64,000 bases of DNA from CAZWCX01 sp964632945 (GTDB lineage: Bacteria > Planctomycetota > MHYJ01 > WSZJ01 > CAZWCX01): contig CAZWCX010000001.1 in assembly GCA_964632945.1 (NCBI GenBank), forward strand, positions 106,106 to 170,105, given 5' to 3'. A program made the position numbers and the translations under genes. Positions within the stretch are counted from its first letter, which is position 1. Each line of letters opens with the position of its first letter. Positions 25,435 through 34,557 of this stretch are shown piece after piece. The notes below the pieces were generated by a model that worked only from the letters and a program-made list of their open reading frames with translations, made no database searches and had not been told where the DNA came from.

Positions 25435-28002
25435 ATGAGCGATTCCTCGACGCCCACCCCCTGGAGCGAGGACACTCTCTTCGGCGAGATCGTCCTCCGG
25501 AATCGCCTCATCGCCCGCGACCAGCTCGAGGAAGCGCTCGACCTCCAGAAACAGGTCCAGGGATTCGGCGCGCGGATGAAGCTGGGCGAAATTCTCCTGC
25601 AGCGAGGCTGGATCGACACCCGCACGCTGGACGCCCTCCTGCGGGTGCAGGGCCGCCTCCACGAAGGCCTCGCCCACCCCCTCGCGCTCCGGCGCAAGGG
25701 TCTCACGCCGAAGGAGGACGGTTCCATCGGGGAATTGGCCGTTCGGAACGGCCTGATCCCGGAGGAGAAACTCGCGTTCGCCCTGCGCATGCAGGAGCGC
25801 CTGCGCTCCATGGGGTTCGACCGGCGGATCGGGGAGATTCTCGTCCACGAATGCGGCCTGCGTGTCGAAGACGTCGAGAACCTTCTCCAGATTCAAAAGC
25901 AGATCGGCGGACGCGAGGACGAACCGACACAGCGACTGCGCCGCGCGGCGGAGCGAAAGGACCTCGCCCCGGCCGATCTGCTCTTCGGCCAGATCGCGGT
26001 CGAACACGGCTTCGTCACGGAGCCGGTCGTGGAGCAGGCGCTGGAGGTGCAGCGGCTCGCGCGAGACCTGGAAGTGGATCTCTCGCTGGGAGAGATCCTG
26101 TGGGAACAGAAGCACCTGACCGACGAGTGCGTCGCCCAGATCGCGCACATCCAGAACGTCAAGCGGGAGACGTTCTTCCAGATCTCGATGACGCGCGTGC
26201 TCGCCCGCAAGGTCGACGACCATAGCGTGGGCGACCTGCTCGTCGAACGCGGCGTGCTGGACCCCTGGCAGGTTCGCGAGTGTCTCGAAACCCAGGCGAA
26301 GCTCGGGCAGTTCGGCATCTCCCGCCCCCTCGGTGAGGTCCTCCTCGACAAGGGGTACGTCTCCCCGGACTTGCTCTACTCCGCCCTCGACGAACAATGG
26401 GTGCGGCGGGCGAATGCGGAAGCGCTCGAGCGCCGGCGCCGGCGCGTGCGCGCGGCGGCACGATTCGCGCTGCAAGTCGTCCTTCCGGTCGTCCTCGGCG
26501 CCTGGACGCTGTGGGCGATCTACGAGTACTCTTACGACTCCACGGCGGAGCGCATGCACCAGGCGCACGAAGCGGAACGGGCGGCACGCGCCGCCCGGCT
26601 CGCGGCCCGCGGCAACCGGACGGAATCGGACCCGCCCGTCTTTCCCATCCCCGGAGGACTCCCCGGATCGCTGCTGGAACGACAGACCTCCCGGCCGATC
26701 ACCGGCGAGGATGCCGCGACCCGAGACGCGATCCTCGCCGGAGAGCGCCTCGACCGCGAGGCCTGGGACCGGGTCGTCGCGCGCGCCGCCCGGATCTTCT
26801 CCGAGCTCGGGCCGACCGAATTCGGGGTGAGCCTCGTCGGGGGGGAAACCGAAGATGGCCTCGTCTTCGAGATCTTCGGGCAGGCCCCCCTCCCGGACGG
26901 CACACCCATTTCCACCGAACTGCTCTACTACGGAGTACCGGTGAATCTCGGGAGCAAGACCGTGCGGACCCGGAGCCGGTTTTTCTACGCGCGCACCGGA
27001 CCGATGCCGGGTCGACGCTGGGCCCCTGCGGGGCTGTACACCGCGCGCGCGGATTTCTCCGCCCAACGCGCCGGCCTCCCCCTCGAGGAGATCCGTGCGG
27101 CCGGCTTGCCGACCCGCATGGGTGCTTCCGACTCGGCCTACCTCGGTACTGCGGCCGCAGACCAGGAATTCGCGGAATTGCTGCGAAAGTTCCATGCGGG
27201 CCACCTCGCGCGCATGGTCGACTGGGAGCGGGAAATCCGGGCCTGGCTGGAATCTCCCGAGGACGATTCGGCGGCGGTGACTCCGGGAGACCGCCTTCAG
27301 GCCTGGGATCAGGTGCTGCTCGAGATCGAAAGGGCCTGGGCGGCCTACGAGTCCGCACTTCTCGCCACGCGCTACCCGGAGGCCGATCAGCGGATGCGGG
27401 CCCTCCTGCCGCGGGCGCGCATGGCCCTGCAGGCCACGGCGACGGCAACCCTGCGGGGGATGGGTGAGGAACCGCCGTCCCGGCTCCTCCTGCCGGGTCT
27501 GAACCCGAACGAACCGGTGATCCCGCTCGAGTTCCTTCCATCGCTCCACCGGTTGCTCATCGAGGCCCAGGGATGCCTTCCGCCGATCGACGGATTCGAC
27601 CCGGTCGGGGAGTTCGCCGCGCGCGACGTGGCGCGGCGCCTCGGCCTGGCCCGACGGCTCCACCGGGAGATCGCCCACGGGAACCGGCCCTGGGTCGAAG
27701 ACGGCCCCGGCAGGGATCCGGACGCGGTCCGCGCGGCCGGGTGGCTGCTGCGCTGGAGCGCCGAACTACAGGATCTCCGACGATTGGACCCGGGCTTGCA
27801 GGAACTGTTGTCTGCGCATTCCGCCGAAATGAGGTATACTCAGGTAGACCAACTGCTCGGAACTCTGCTGGAATTGGGCAAGTTGCGTGTCGCCGAGGAG
27901 GCGGGAGCCCGGTTGCCCGTGGAAATGAGGCCTGCCGGCACGCAATCGAGGATGGAGCTGGAGACGAGGGTGGAGTCCTTGTTCGCCGCTCTGGGTGGAT
28001 GA
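25435..28002 (+). CDS. membrane protein with four tandem GspE-N/MshEN-like domains
   Basis: An 855-residue protein. The cytoplasmic half contains four copies of the N-terminal domain of type II secretion/type IV pilus ATPases: residues 15-75, 97-156, 183-242 and 264-323. Each repeats the pattern [LIV]GE[IL]L...G.[IL]....[LV]..AL..Q, for example LGEILLQRGWIDTRTLDALL and IGEILVHECGLRVEDVENLL. In MshE this fold binds cyclic di-GMP; whether these copies do is not known. No ATPase domain follows. Instead there is a membrane helix (343-366) and a large extracytoplasmic region (about 370-855) that I do not recognise. The ATG at 25435 is chosen because the first repeat begins at residue 15; no strong ribosome binding site precedes it. 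Together with the GspK-like protein downstream it suggests a pilus or secretion function. Confidence 0.72.
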   Translation: MSDSSTPTPWSEDTLFGEIVLRNRLIARDQLEEALDLQKQVQGFGARMKLGEILLQRGWIDTRTLDALLRVQGRLHEGLAHPLALRRKGLTPKEDGSIGELAVRNGLIPEEKLAFALRMQERLRSMGFDRRIGEILVHECGLRVEDVENLLQIQKQIGGREDEPTQRLRRAAERKDLAPADLLFGQIAVEHGFVTEPVVEQALEVQRLARDLEVDLSLGEILWEQKHLTDECVAQIAHIQNVKRETFFQISMTRVLARKVDDHSVGDLLVERGVLDPWQVRECLETQAKLGQFGISRPLGEVLLDKGYVSPDLLYSALDEQWVRRANAEALERRRRRVRAAARFALQVVLPVVLGAWTLWAIYEYSYDSTAERMHQAHEAERAARAARLAARGNRTESDPPVFPIPGGLPGSLLERQTSRPITGEDAATRDAILAGERLDREAWDRVVARAARIFSELGPTEFGVSLVGGETEDGLVFEIFGQAPLPDGTPISTELLYYGVPVNLGSKTVRTRSRFFYARTGPMPGRRWAPAGLYTARADFSAQRAGLPLEEIRAAGLPTRMGASDSAYLGTAAADQEFAELLRKFHAGHLARMVDWEREIRAWLESPEDDSAAVTPGDRLQAWDQVLLEIERAWAAYESALLATRYPEADQRMRALLPRARMALQATATATLRGMGEEPPSRLLLPGLNPNEPVIPLEFLPSLHRLLIEAQGCLPPIDGFDPVGEFAARDVARRLGLARRLHREIAHGNRPWVEDGPGRDPDAVRAAGWLLRWSAELQDLRRLDPGLQELLSAHSAEMRYTQVDQLLGTLLELGKLRVAEEAGARLPVEMRPAGTQSRMELETRVESLFAALGG

Positions 28003-28063
28003 AGCAGCGAATGCAGATCCGTCGGCCCCGAACGGCCCTGGCGGATTCGCGAGGGAGGAAGCC

Positions 28064-31021
28064 ATGTTCCGACGAGTACCCGCCCCCCGATCGGCTCCCA
28101 GGTCGCGACAGGCGATGGCGCTGATCGTCACCCTCGGCGCGCTCACCGTATTGACCCTGCTGGCGACGACCTTCACGCTCCTGAGCGGGATCGAACGGAA
28201 CACGGCGGGGAACTTCGTGCTGGAAGTGCGCGCGATGATGCTCGCGCACTCGGGCATGGAGTACGCCATCGCGGTGCTCCGGTCGCCCGGGGCCGCGGGC
28301 GCGGCGCTCGCCTACGGCGGAGAGGACTGGAACGGACTGCGCGAGGCGACCGGCAGCGCCGACGGCGACCTGGATGACCGGCACGGAAACCGCAACGGTG
28401 TGGTGGACGTGATGACCTGCCCGGCGCGGTACGCCCGCCGCCCCTCCCTGTTCGTCGATGCGGACGGCGACGGGATGCCCGATCTGGTGCCGGTGCTCGA
28501 GGAAGGACAACTCCGGATGAGGGGTTTCTCCGGACGTCTGGCGGGGACCTTCCATCCGCTCGGCGACACGTTCATTCTCAAGGTCGAGGACGCGGGCGGC
28601 CGGGTCTCGATCAACCAGACCGGCGCCGGTTACCGGCAACTCTACGAGAATCTCGGGCAACTCGCCCTCGGCATCGGCGGCCTGGGCGCGGCCATCCAAG
28701 GCTCGCAGCCGTACACCACCGTCGACGAACTGGTCGCGAAGGGCGCGCTGTCGACCGCGCAGCTCGACATCCTGCGCCCGCATCTGACGACCTGGTCCTG
28801 GGTGGATCCGACCACCATCCGGCCGGACGCGCAGACGGACACCTTCAACCGGCCCGAGAACCTTCGCCGGACCGGTTGGCTCGAACCGCGCGCGCCGATC
28901 AATGTGAACCGCGCCGACTTCCTGGTGATCAAGGCGTGCCTCCTGGGGATCTCCGGCTTCAATACGGAACGCATCGTCCCGCGCAAGCGCTCCTTCGTCC
29001 TCAGCAGCAACATGGCCGACCGACTCGCCCGCGCGATCATCGTCGCCCGCGAGGAAACCTTTACCGACCTCAACGGCAACCATCTCCAGGATCCCGGGGA
29101 ACCCTATGTGGACCTCAACGGCAACGGACGCTTCGACGGTCCGTTCCGCACCTGGGAGCAGTTCACCGTGTTCCTCGAGTCGATCCCCGGATTCATCGGA
29201 CACGGTCGCGGCCGGGGCGCCAACAATTTCTCCTGGCCTCGCGACCTCGTGCTCGCCAATGCGGATCCCAATTCCCGGCTCAACTGCTTCCAGCCCGACC
29301 ATCACCTGAGACGGTCGATCGACAAGGCGGACTTGCTCGTCTACACGACGGAGTTCTGCTTCGATTCCAACGGCGTCTTCACCGTCCGCTCGCTCGGGCG
29401 GGTGACCGACTCGGAGTTCGTCGCCGTGGCGGAGCGGGAGATCGAGGCGGTATTCCGCACGCACGAGGTCGTGAAACTGTCCACCCAGGAGGACTTCGAG
29501 AGCGCGCGCGTGAAGGTGTCCGCCGGCCCCGACGTCATGACGATCCCGGAAGAGATGGGCCAGATCGCCACCGAATCGTTCGTGGATGCCAACGACGACG
29601 GCCGCTTCAACGGGACCGAATCCTTCGCGGACGCCAACGGAGACGGGATGCGCGACGGGCCGGCGATCTACGACGGGCAGATCACGCTTCGACCCGCCGA
29701 CCCGTCCGAGACCCAGCCCTGGGGCGACGGTTCCGCCAACCTCGCCTTCCGCTGCCTGTTCAACGACTCGTACGGAGTGGGCGGCTTGGGTCCGGCGGTC
29801 TACCCCAGTTACAACGCGGACCGATCCTCCCCGACCGCCACCCAGGGCGTCCCACTCGCGGGCCCGGTCCTGCGCACGACCGTGGACCGGGGCGGATCCC
29901 TCCTCCGGGACGTCGACGGGGCGAACGACTACCCCGACCTGGGCCCGACCGGAATGTTCGTCCATGAATCCACCGGGGAGGTGATCTACTGGAACTCCGT
30001 CCTCAACTGGCCGGTCGGTTCCGGGAGCATCGATTTCTGGATCCGCCCGGTGTGGGAGAGTCGCCCGCAGGGAAACCAGTACAAGGACATCCTCTCGCTG
30101 AACCAGAACTTCTCCCTCGATCCGAATCGCGGTCGGATCACGCTGCTCTCGTCGGTCCACTTCGGCCAGACTCCGGGCATCTTCAATCTGCTCTCGGACT
30201 GGTACTCCCGGACGCGACGGACGGACGCGACCGAGGTTGCCGACGACACGGGATTCAACCCCGCTCCCTGGGCCTCGACCCACTACCGGATCAATCTGCG
30301 GGGCAGCTGGGATTCCGATCACTGGCACCACTTCGCCCTGCGCTACGTGGACCAGATCCGCTACCGCGCCTGGATGGACGCGGAACCCTTCGATACCATC
30401 GTGGAACAACGATTGCCGGGCGGCGGCCACGCGACGCTGGGCAATCCGTCTCCGACCTACAACCTGATGACGCTGGGGTCGCAGTTGCCGTGGAAGGGCG
30501 ACATCGGCACCGGCACCTACGATGACTTCCGGATCTTCCGTTCGCAGGTTCCCTCCTCGGAGATCGGCCTCACGCCCGCCTGGAGGTATGTGGACACGGG
30601 CGTCGCGGGCTGGGGGCACTACACCGGAGAGATCCGCCTGCCCGCCAACGCCCGGGTGCGAACGATCGCCTGGACCGAAGTGCGCCCGTTCGAGAACTAC
30701 CGGGGCGAACCCCTGTCGTCGACCGCGCCCCTCCCCCGCCAGCGGCGGCCCGACGTCCACGCCTCTTACCGGGTCAGCACCGAGTCGGCCTGGCGCGCGG
30801 CGCCGCGTCCGATCGACCCGGACGCGTTCGACGGCGGCGCCGTCCCGACCGACCGGTCCCTGCCGCCGGTCGGCGGAGGAAGGTTCCAGTTCCGGTTCGA
30901 TTTCGACCGCAACGGGCAGGATCCGTTCCGCGAAGCGCCGGTGATCGACGACGTCGTCATCACGTATTCGACCGGGGGCGGCGTCGTCTTCCTGACCTGG
31001 CGGGTGGTCGGGGAAGAATGA
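28064..31021 (+). CDS. GspK/PilX-like minor pseudopilin with EF-hand-like loops and LamG-like domain
   Basis: A 985-residue protein with a type IV pilin-like N-terminus: a basic stretch, then a hydrophobic helix (about 18-41) starting MALIVTLGALTVLTLLAT, as in GspK, which caps type II pseudopili and lacks the usual Glu5. Residues 90-500 resemble GspK, with a helical SAM-like part (INVNRADFLVIKA). Several Asp-rich calcium-binding loops appear: DADGDGMPD, DLNGNGRFDG, DANDDGRFNGTES and DANGDGMRDG. The C-terminal part (about 640-830) looks like a concanavalin/LamG fold (IDFWIRPVW, HFALRYVD). At three times the normal GspK length it may display a binding domain. GGAGG precedes ATG 28064; the stop overlaps the ubiX start as ATGA. 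Confidence 0.75.
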   Translation: MFRRVPAPRSAPRSRQAMALIVTLGALTVLTLLATTFTLLSGIERNTAGNFVLEVRAMMLAHSGMEYAIAVLRSPGAAGAALAYGGEDWNGLREATGSADGDLDDRHGNRNGVVDVMTCPARYARRPSLFVDADGDGMPDLVPVLEEGQLRMRGFSGRLAGTFHPLGDTFILKVEDAGGRVSINQTGAGYRQLYENLGQLALGIGGLGAAIQGSQPYTTVDELVAKGALSTAQLDILRPHLTTWSWVDPTTIRPDAQTDTFNRPENLRRTGWLEPRAPINVNRADFLVIKACLLGISGFNTERIVPRKRSFVLSSNMADRLARAIIVAREETFTDLNGNHLQDPGEPYVDLNGNGRFDGPFRTWEQFTVFLESIPGFIGHGRGRGANNFSWPRDLVLANADPNSRLNCFQPDHHLRRSIDKADLLVYTTEFCFDSNGVFTVRSLGRVTDSEFVAVAEREIEAVFRTHEVVKLSTQEDFESARVKVSAGPDVMTIPEEMGQIATESFVDANDDGRFNGTESFADANGDGMRDGPAIYDGQITLRPADPSETQPWGDGSANLAFRCLFNDSYGVGGLGPAVYPSYNADRSSPTATQGVPLAGPVLRTTVDRGGSLLRDVDGANDYPDLGPTGMFVHESTGEVIYWNSVLNWPVGSGSIDFWIRPVWESRPQGNQYKDILSLNQNFSLDPNRGRITLLSSVHFGQTPGIFNLLSDWYSRTRRTDATEVADDTGFNPAPWASTHYRINLRGSWDSDHWHHFALRYVDQIRYRAWMDAEPFDTIVEQRLPGGGHATLGNPSPTYNLMTLGSQLPWKGDIGTGTYDDFRIFRSQVPSSEIGLTPAWRYVDTGVAGWGHYTGEIRLPANARVRTIAWTEVRPFENYRGEPLSSTAPLPRQRRPDVHASYRVSTESAWRAAPRPIDPDAFDGGAVPTDRSLPPVGGGRFQFRFDFDRNGQDPFREAPVIDDVVITYSTGGGVVFLTWRVVGEE

Positions 31022-31632
31022 CCGCGGAGACGGGCGTGAGCGATCTCATCGTGGCGATGACCGGGGCGAGCGGCGCCGCCTACGGGCGGCGGCTCCTCGC
31101 CCGCCTCGTCGATTTGACCCCTTTGCACCTTCACCTCGCCGTCTCGGGGGCCGCCCTGCGCGTGCTGCACGAAGAGGAAGGGCTGGACCTCGCGGGCAAG
31201 CCTCCGGCCGAGATCGTCCGCGCCCTGGTCGGACCCGATCCGACGCGCGCTACCTGGCACCCGGTCGAGGATATCGGCGCCCCCATCGCCTCGGGCAGCT
31301 TCTCCACGCGGGGGATGGTGGTCGTTCCGTGCAGCATGGGCACGCTGTCCGCGATCGCGCACGGCGGATCGCGCAACCTGATCGAACGGGCGGCCGACGT
31401 CTGTCTGAAGGAACGCCGCCGCCTGATTCTCGTTCCCCGGGAGTGTCCGCTTTCGCTCGTGCACCTGGAGAACATGACCGCCGCCACCCGGGCCGGGGCG
31501 ATCGTCATGCCCGCGGCACCGGGGTTCTACCACCGTCCGCGGACCGTGGAGGACCTGCTCGACTTCATCGTGGGACGCATTTTTCAGCACCTCGACCTGC
31601 CCCACACCCTGATCCGGCGCGTCGGCCCATGA
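31018..31632 (+). CDS. ubiX: flavin prenyltransferase UbiX
   Basis: A 204-residue enzyme that attaches dimethylallyl phosphate to FMN, giving the prenylated flavin cofactor of UbiD-type decarboxylases. Family signatures are all present: MTGASGAAYG near the N-terminus, the SGSFSTRGMVVVPCSMGTLS segment, LVPRECPLSLVHLENM and PAAPGFYHRP. Length is normal. Both ends overlap neighbours by ATGA: the start with the pseudopilin stop and the end with the sigma-factor start. This tight coupling to genes of unrelated function is odd. No ubiD is visible in the window. Confidence 0.95.
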   Translation: MTAETGVSDLIVAMTGASGAAYGRRLLARLVDLTPLHLHLAVSGAALRVLHEEEGLDLAGKPPAEIVRALVGPDPTRATWHPVEDIGAPIASGSFSTRGMVVVPCSMGTLSAIAHGGSRNLIERAADVCLKERRRLILVPRECPLSLVHLENMTAATRAGAIVMPAAPGFYHRPRTVEDLLDFIVGRIFQHLDLPHTLIRRVGP

Positions 31633-32408
31633 ACCCGTCCTGGCCCGCGACGCAGTGGACGCTGATCTGTCGCGCGGGTTCCCTCCCGCCCGCGGAGCGG
31701 CAGGACGCCCTCGCGCGTCTGGTGGAGATGTATCGCGGGCCGATCGAATCGACGCTCGCCCGCCTGCTCGCCGCCCGGGGAGTCCCGCCCGCGCGGTCGC
31801 GCCAATGGGCCGAGGATCTCGCCTCCGGATTCGTCGCCGACAAGTGGCTGCAGGGGGACATGCTCTCGCGCCTCGATCGCAGCGGACCCGCGCGCTTCAA
31901 GACTTTCTTGTACAAGTGCCTCTCCGATCATGTCGTCGACGCCCTGCGCCGGTCTACGCGGGAAGCGGCGGCAAAGCGCTCCGCGGCCGCAGCCGCCCGC
32001 GAATCCGCGGAAGCCCGCGGCGCCCACGACCCGTTCGGCGACGCCGTGCGGCGCTTCGAACGGAATCTCGCCCTGACCGACCTCCGCGAGGCCTTTCTGG
32101 AGACCCGGCGCTGGTGTGAAGACCGTGGCTGGCAGGACACTTTCCGGCGATTCTGCGGTTCCTGGCTCGGAAGCGGCGAGCCCTCTTCCGCGCCGCCCGC
32201 CCTCCCGGAGCGCACGTGGCGGGACCGCAGTCTCAAAATCCGCACCCGGCTGAACGAAGCCTACCGGCGGCGGGTCGCCGCCTCCTGCCTCACGGAGGAG
32301 GAAGTCGATCGGGAGATCGCCTATTTGGACGGTCTCCTCCTCGAGCTCGAGGGCTCCAAGTGGGCGACCCTCGCCGGGGAAGCCGACCTGCAGATTCACG
32401 ACGATTGA
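31629..32408 (+). CDS. planctomycete-type sigma-70-like factor
   Basis: A 259-residue protein whose first half matches the divergent sigma factors common in Planctomycetota: WPATQWTLICRAG at the start, then AEDLASGFVADKWLQGDML and FKTFLYKCLSDHVVDALR, the region 2.1-2.4 equivalent. The second half (about 150-259) is helical and ends with LTEEEVDREIAYLDGLLLEL. A canonical region 4 helix-turn-helix is not obvious, so promoter recognition may differ or be absent. In such genomes these factors are often encoded beside Ser/Thr kinases, as here, which suggests control by phosphorylation. Its ATG overlaps the ubiX stop. Family assignment is by pattern memory and is moderately sure. Confidence 0.65.
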   Translation: MNPSWPATQWTLICRAGSLPPAERQDALARLVEMYRGPIESTLARLLAARGVPPARSRQWAEDLASGFVADKWLQGDMLSRLDRSGPARFKTFLYKCLSDHVVDALRRSTREAAAKRSAAAAARESAEARGAHDPFGDAVRRFERNLALTDLREAFLETRRWCEDRGWQDTFRRFCGSWLGSGEPSSAPPALPERTWRDRSLKIRTRLNEAYRRRVAASCLTEEEVDREIAYLDGLLLELEGSKWATLAGEADLQIHDD

Positions 32409-32531
32409 AAGCCGGGCCCGGGAGCGGCGGCGCCCCGCGCGTTTCCCCCTCGACGCGCGCGGGCGCGGAGGTAAGATGGTCGTACCGTTGCACGACCGGA
32501 GCGATCGAAGTCCCCGAGACCGGGCCTCGCC

Positions 32532-34244
32532 ATGCACCCTCGTCCGTCCCCCCCCGGATCCGCCGCTCCGGCGGGCCTCGGGGGCCTGCTCGGATTCCTG
32601 CGCACCGGCGACGATTTGTCGGCGCTGCCGGGTTCGACCCTGCCGGACGGCACACGAATCGGGCGCCCGATCGGATTCGGCGGGATGTGCGCGGTCTTCG
32701 ACGGCGCGCGCGCGGACGGCTCCGCCTGCGCCGTGAAGGTTCTCCTCCCCGCGCAGGCCGCCGCCGCCGAGGCGCGCCGACGGTTCGAGCGGGAGTCGCG
32801 AATCCTGCTCGCGCGCGCCATCCCGGGACTGCCCCGGGGGATCGGGGCCGGCGTCCACGCGGGCCTCCCCTACATCCTCATGGAGCGCGTCGCCGGACGA
32901 ACCCTTGCCGACGAGATGCGCGCGTGCGGACGGCTCGATCCGGCGCGCGCCGTGGACCTTGTCGCGCGGATCCTGGAGGTGCTGCACCGCGTCCACCGCG
33001 GCGGCATCGTCCATCGGGACCTCAAACCCGAAAATGTCCTCCTGCGCGAGGGCGGGAGCCTGTGCCTCATCGACTTCGGAGTGGCCAAGCTCGAGGCGGC
33101 CGCGGGGTCCCCGGAGTCCGCGGACGGGCTGACCCGCCAGGGGGAGTTCCTGGGCACTCCGCCATACTCCGCGCCGGAACAGACCGACGACGCGCGCCGG
33201 GCGACGCGCGAGAGCGACCTGTTCTCGACCGGCGTGATCCTCCTGGAGATGCTGACCGGGCGAACCCTGGCGGAAAAGCCGCGCGCGGTGCGCGGTCGGC
33301 AGGCGCGCGCCCTGATCGAGCTGGAAGGACTGCCCGAACGGCTCGGGCGGGTGGTCGAACGCGCGCTCCACGAACAGCCGCGCCGGCGCTTTCACCGGGC
33401 CCGCGCCATGGCGGCGGCGCTCACCGGCCGGTTCTCCCCGACCGCCTGGATCGGCTGGATTCTCGATCGACCCGCGGCCGTGATCTCGTTTCAGCTCGGC
33501 TGCGTCGCGCTCGTGCTCGCCGTCGCCCTCGTCCGCGCCGGCCGGCACGAGCAGGACCTGGAAGCCGCCCTCGCGGATGCGCGCCGCGCCGAAGCGGAGT
33601 CGCGCGCGCGCAACGTTCGGCTCGCGGAGGAACGCGCCCTGCTCCTGCGCGAGAACCAGCGCCTGCACCAGCAGCACAGCGGGCCGCTGCAGCAACTCCT
33701 CCATGACGACCTGCGGGAAAAGTATCGCGCCCTCTTGCGCGCGAGCTCCGACCCGGACGGGCGCGAGCGGAAGAAGTTCCTCGTCGCCGCGGAAAGCCTG
33801 CTCGGTCAAACGACGACGCCGTCGCGCCGGGCCGAGGTCGAGTCGATGCGCGCCGCGGTCGCGGCCCGCACCTCGGCGCGCGCGGCGGAAATCCGCGTGG
33901 TGCGCGGGAACTTCCCGACGGTGTGGGCCGACGTGCCGGATACACGCGCCCGCGTGGTGCACAACGGCCGCGTGGTCGGCGAGTCGGCGCGGATCGACGA
34001 TCGCAACGACCCGGAATTCGGCCTGTCCGTCCGCCTGGACGTGCGGCCGTACGATACCATCCTGGTCGAGATCGAAGAGGGGGATCTGGGCTGGGAATCG
34101 CTGCTCCGGATCGATTCCACCCAGTCCGGACAGCGGCTCGATCCGATCGCCGGCCTCCATCGGCTCGCCGGATTCGCCCGCGCCCATGTCGAACTGGTCG
34201 CGGAGTATTTCGATCCCCCGCCGCCCCTGCCGGACCCGGATTGA
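32532..34244 (+). CDS. transmembrane Ser/Thr protein kinase
   Basis: A 570-residue Hanks-type kinase. The catalytic domain spans about 43-305 with glycine loop IGFGGM, Lys69 in CAVKV, HRDLKPEN (161-168) and DFG (181-183), followed by GTPPYSAPE; all key residues are present. A membrane helix (315-336) leads to an extracytoplasmic coiled coil (about 338-400) and a globular domain (about 410-565), which presumably senses an envelope signal. The arrangement resembles PknB-like sensor kinases but the outer domain is not PASTA. It lies 123 bases after the sigma-like gene, its probable partner. The ATG is weakly supported by a ribosome binding site, and a later start is possible. Confidence 0.88.
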   Translation: MHPRPSPPGSAAPAGLGGLLGFLRTGDDLSALPGSTLPDGTRIGRPIGFGGMCAVFDGARADGSACAVKVLLPAQAAAAEARRRFERESRILLARAIPGLPRGIGAGVHAGLPYILMERVAGRTLADEMRACGRLDPARAVDLVARILEVLHRVHRGGIVHRDLKPENVLLREGGSLCLIDFGVAKLEAAAGSPESADGLTRQGEFLGTPPYSAPEQTDDARRATRESDLFSTGVILLEMLTGRTLAEKPRAVRGRQARALIELEGLPERLGRVVERALHEQPRRRFHRARAMAAALTGRFSPTAWIGWILDRPAAVISFQLGCVALVLAVALVRAGRHEQDLEAALADARRAEAESRARNVRLAEERALLLRENQRLHQQHSGPLQQLLHDDLREKYRALLRASSDPDGRERKKFLVAAESLLGQTTTPSRRAEVESMRAAVAARTSARAAEIRVVRGNFPTVWADVPDTRARVVHNGRVVGESARIDDRNDPEFGLSVRLDVRPYDTILVEIEEGDLGWESLLRIDSTQSGQRLDPIAGLHRLAGFARAHVELVAEYFDPPPPLPDPD

Positions 34245-34557
34245 CTCGGCCCCCTCCGCGATCCGAATTCCGGCCTCGCGCTGCCGGGGAACCGGCCCGA
34301 ACGCGATCCGGATGGCCGCGCGCCCGGAGAGACGGAGCCGGCTTCCGCCCCGCACCCCGGGCCGACCGGAATCCGGACCTTCCCCCCGCTCCCGGGTCGC
34401 GCAGGCCTCCGCGGACTCGCGTGCGACGACCAGCGGCCGTGGCCATCGTGCGGCGGACTTTTTTCCGAAATTCTCCTGCCGCAACGACGCTCCCGCGCGG
34501 GCAATCTCCTGAACGACGGGTGGACAGGCGACGACGTCAGCTGAAGGAGGTCTCCCG
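34245..34557. other. gene-free interval of 313 bases
   Basis: No open frame with coding character, no tRNA and no convincing promoter. A run of six T occurs near 34460, but without a good stem before it. A strong ribosome binding site (AAGGAGG) sits at the right end for the next gene. Confidence 0.6.

Noticed and set aside
27557..30760. Open frame of more than 1000 codons on the minus strand
   Set aside because: It is the antisense of the MshEN-like and pseudopilin genes; third-position GC bias creates such shadows in high-GC DNA.
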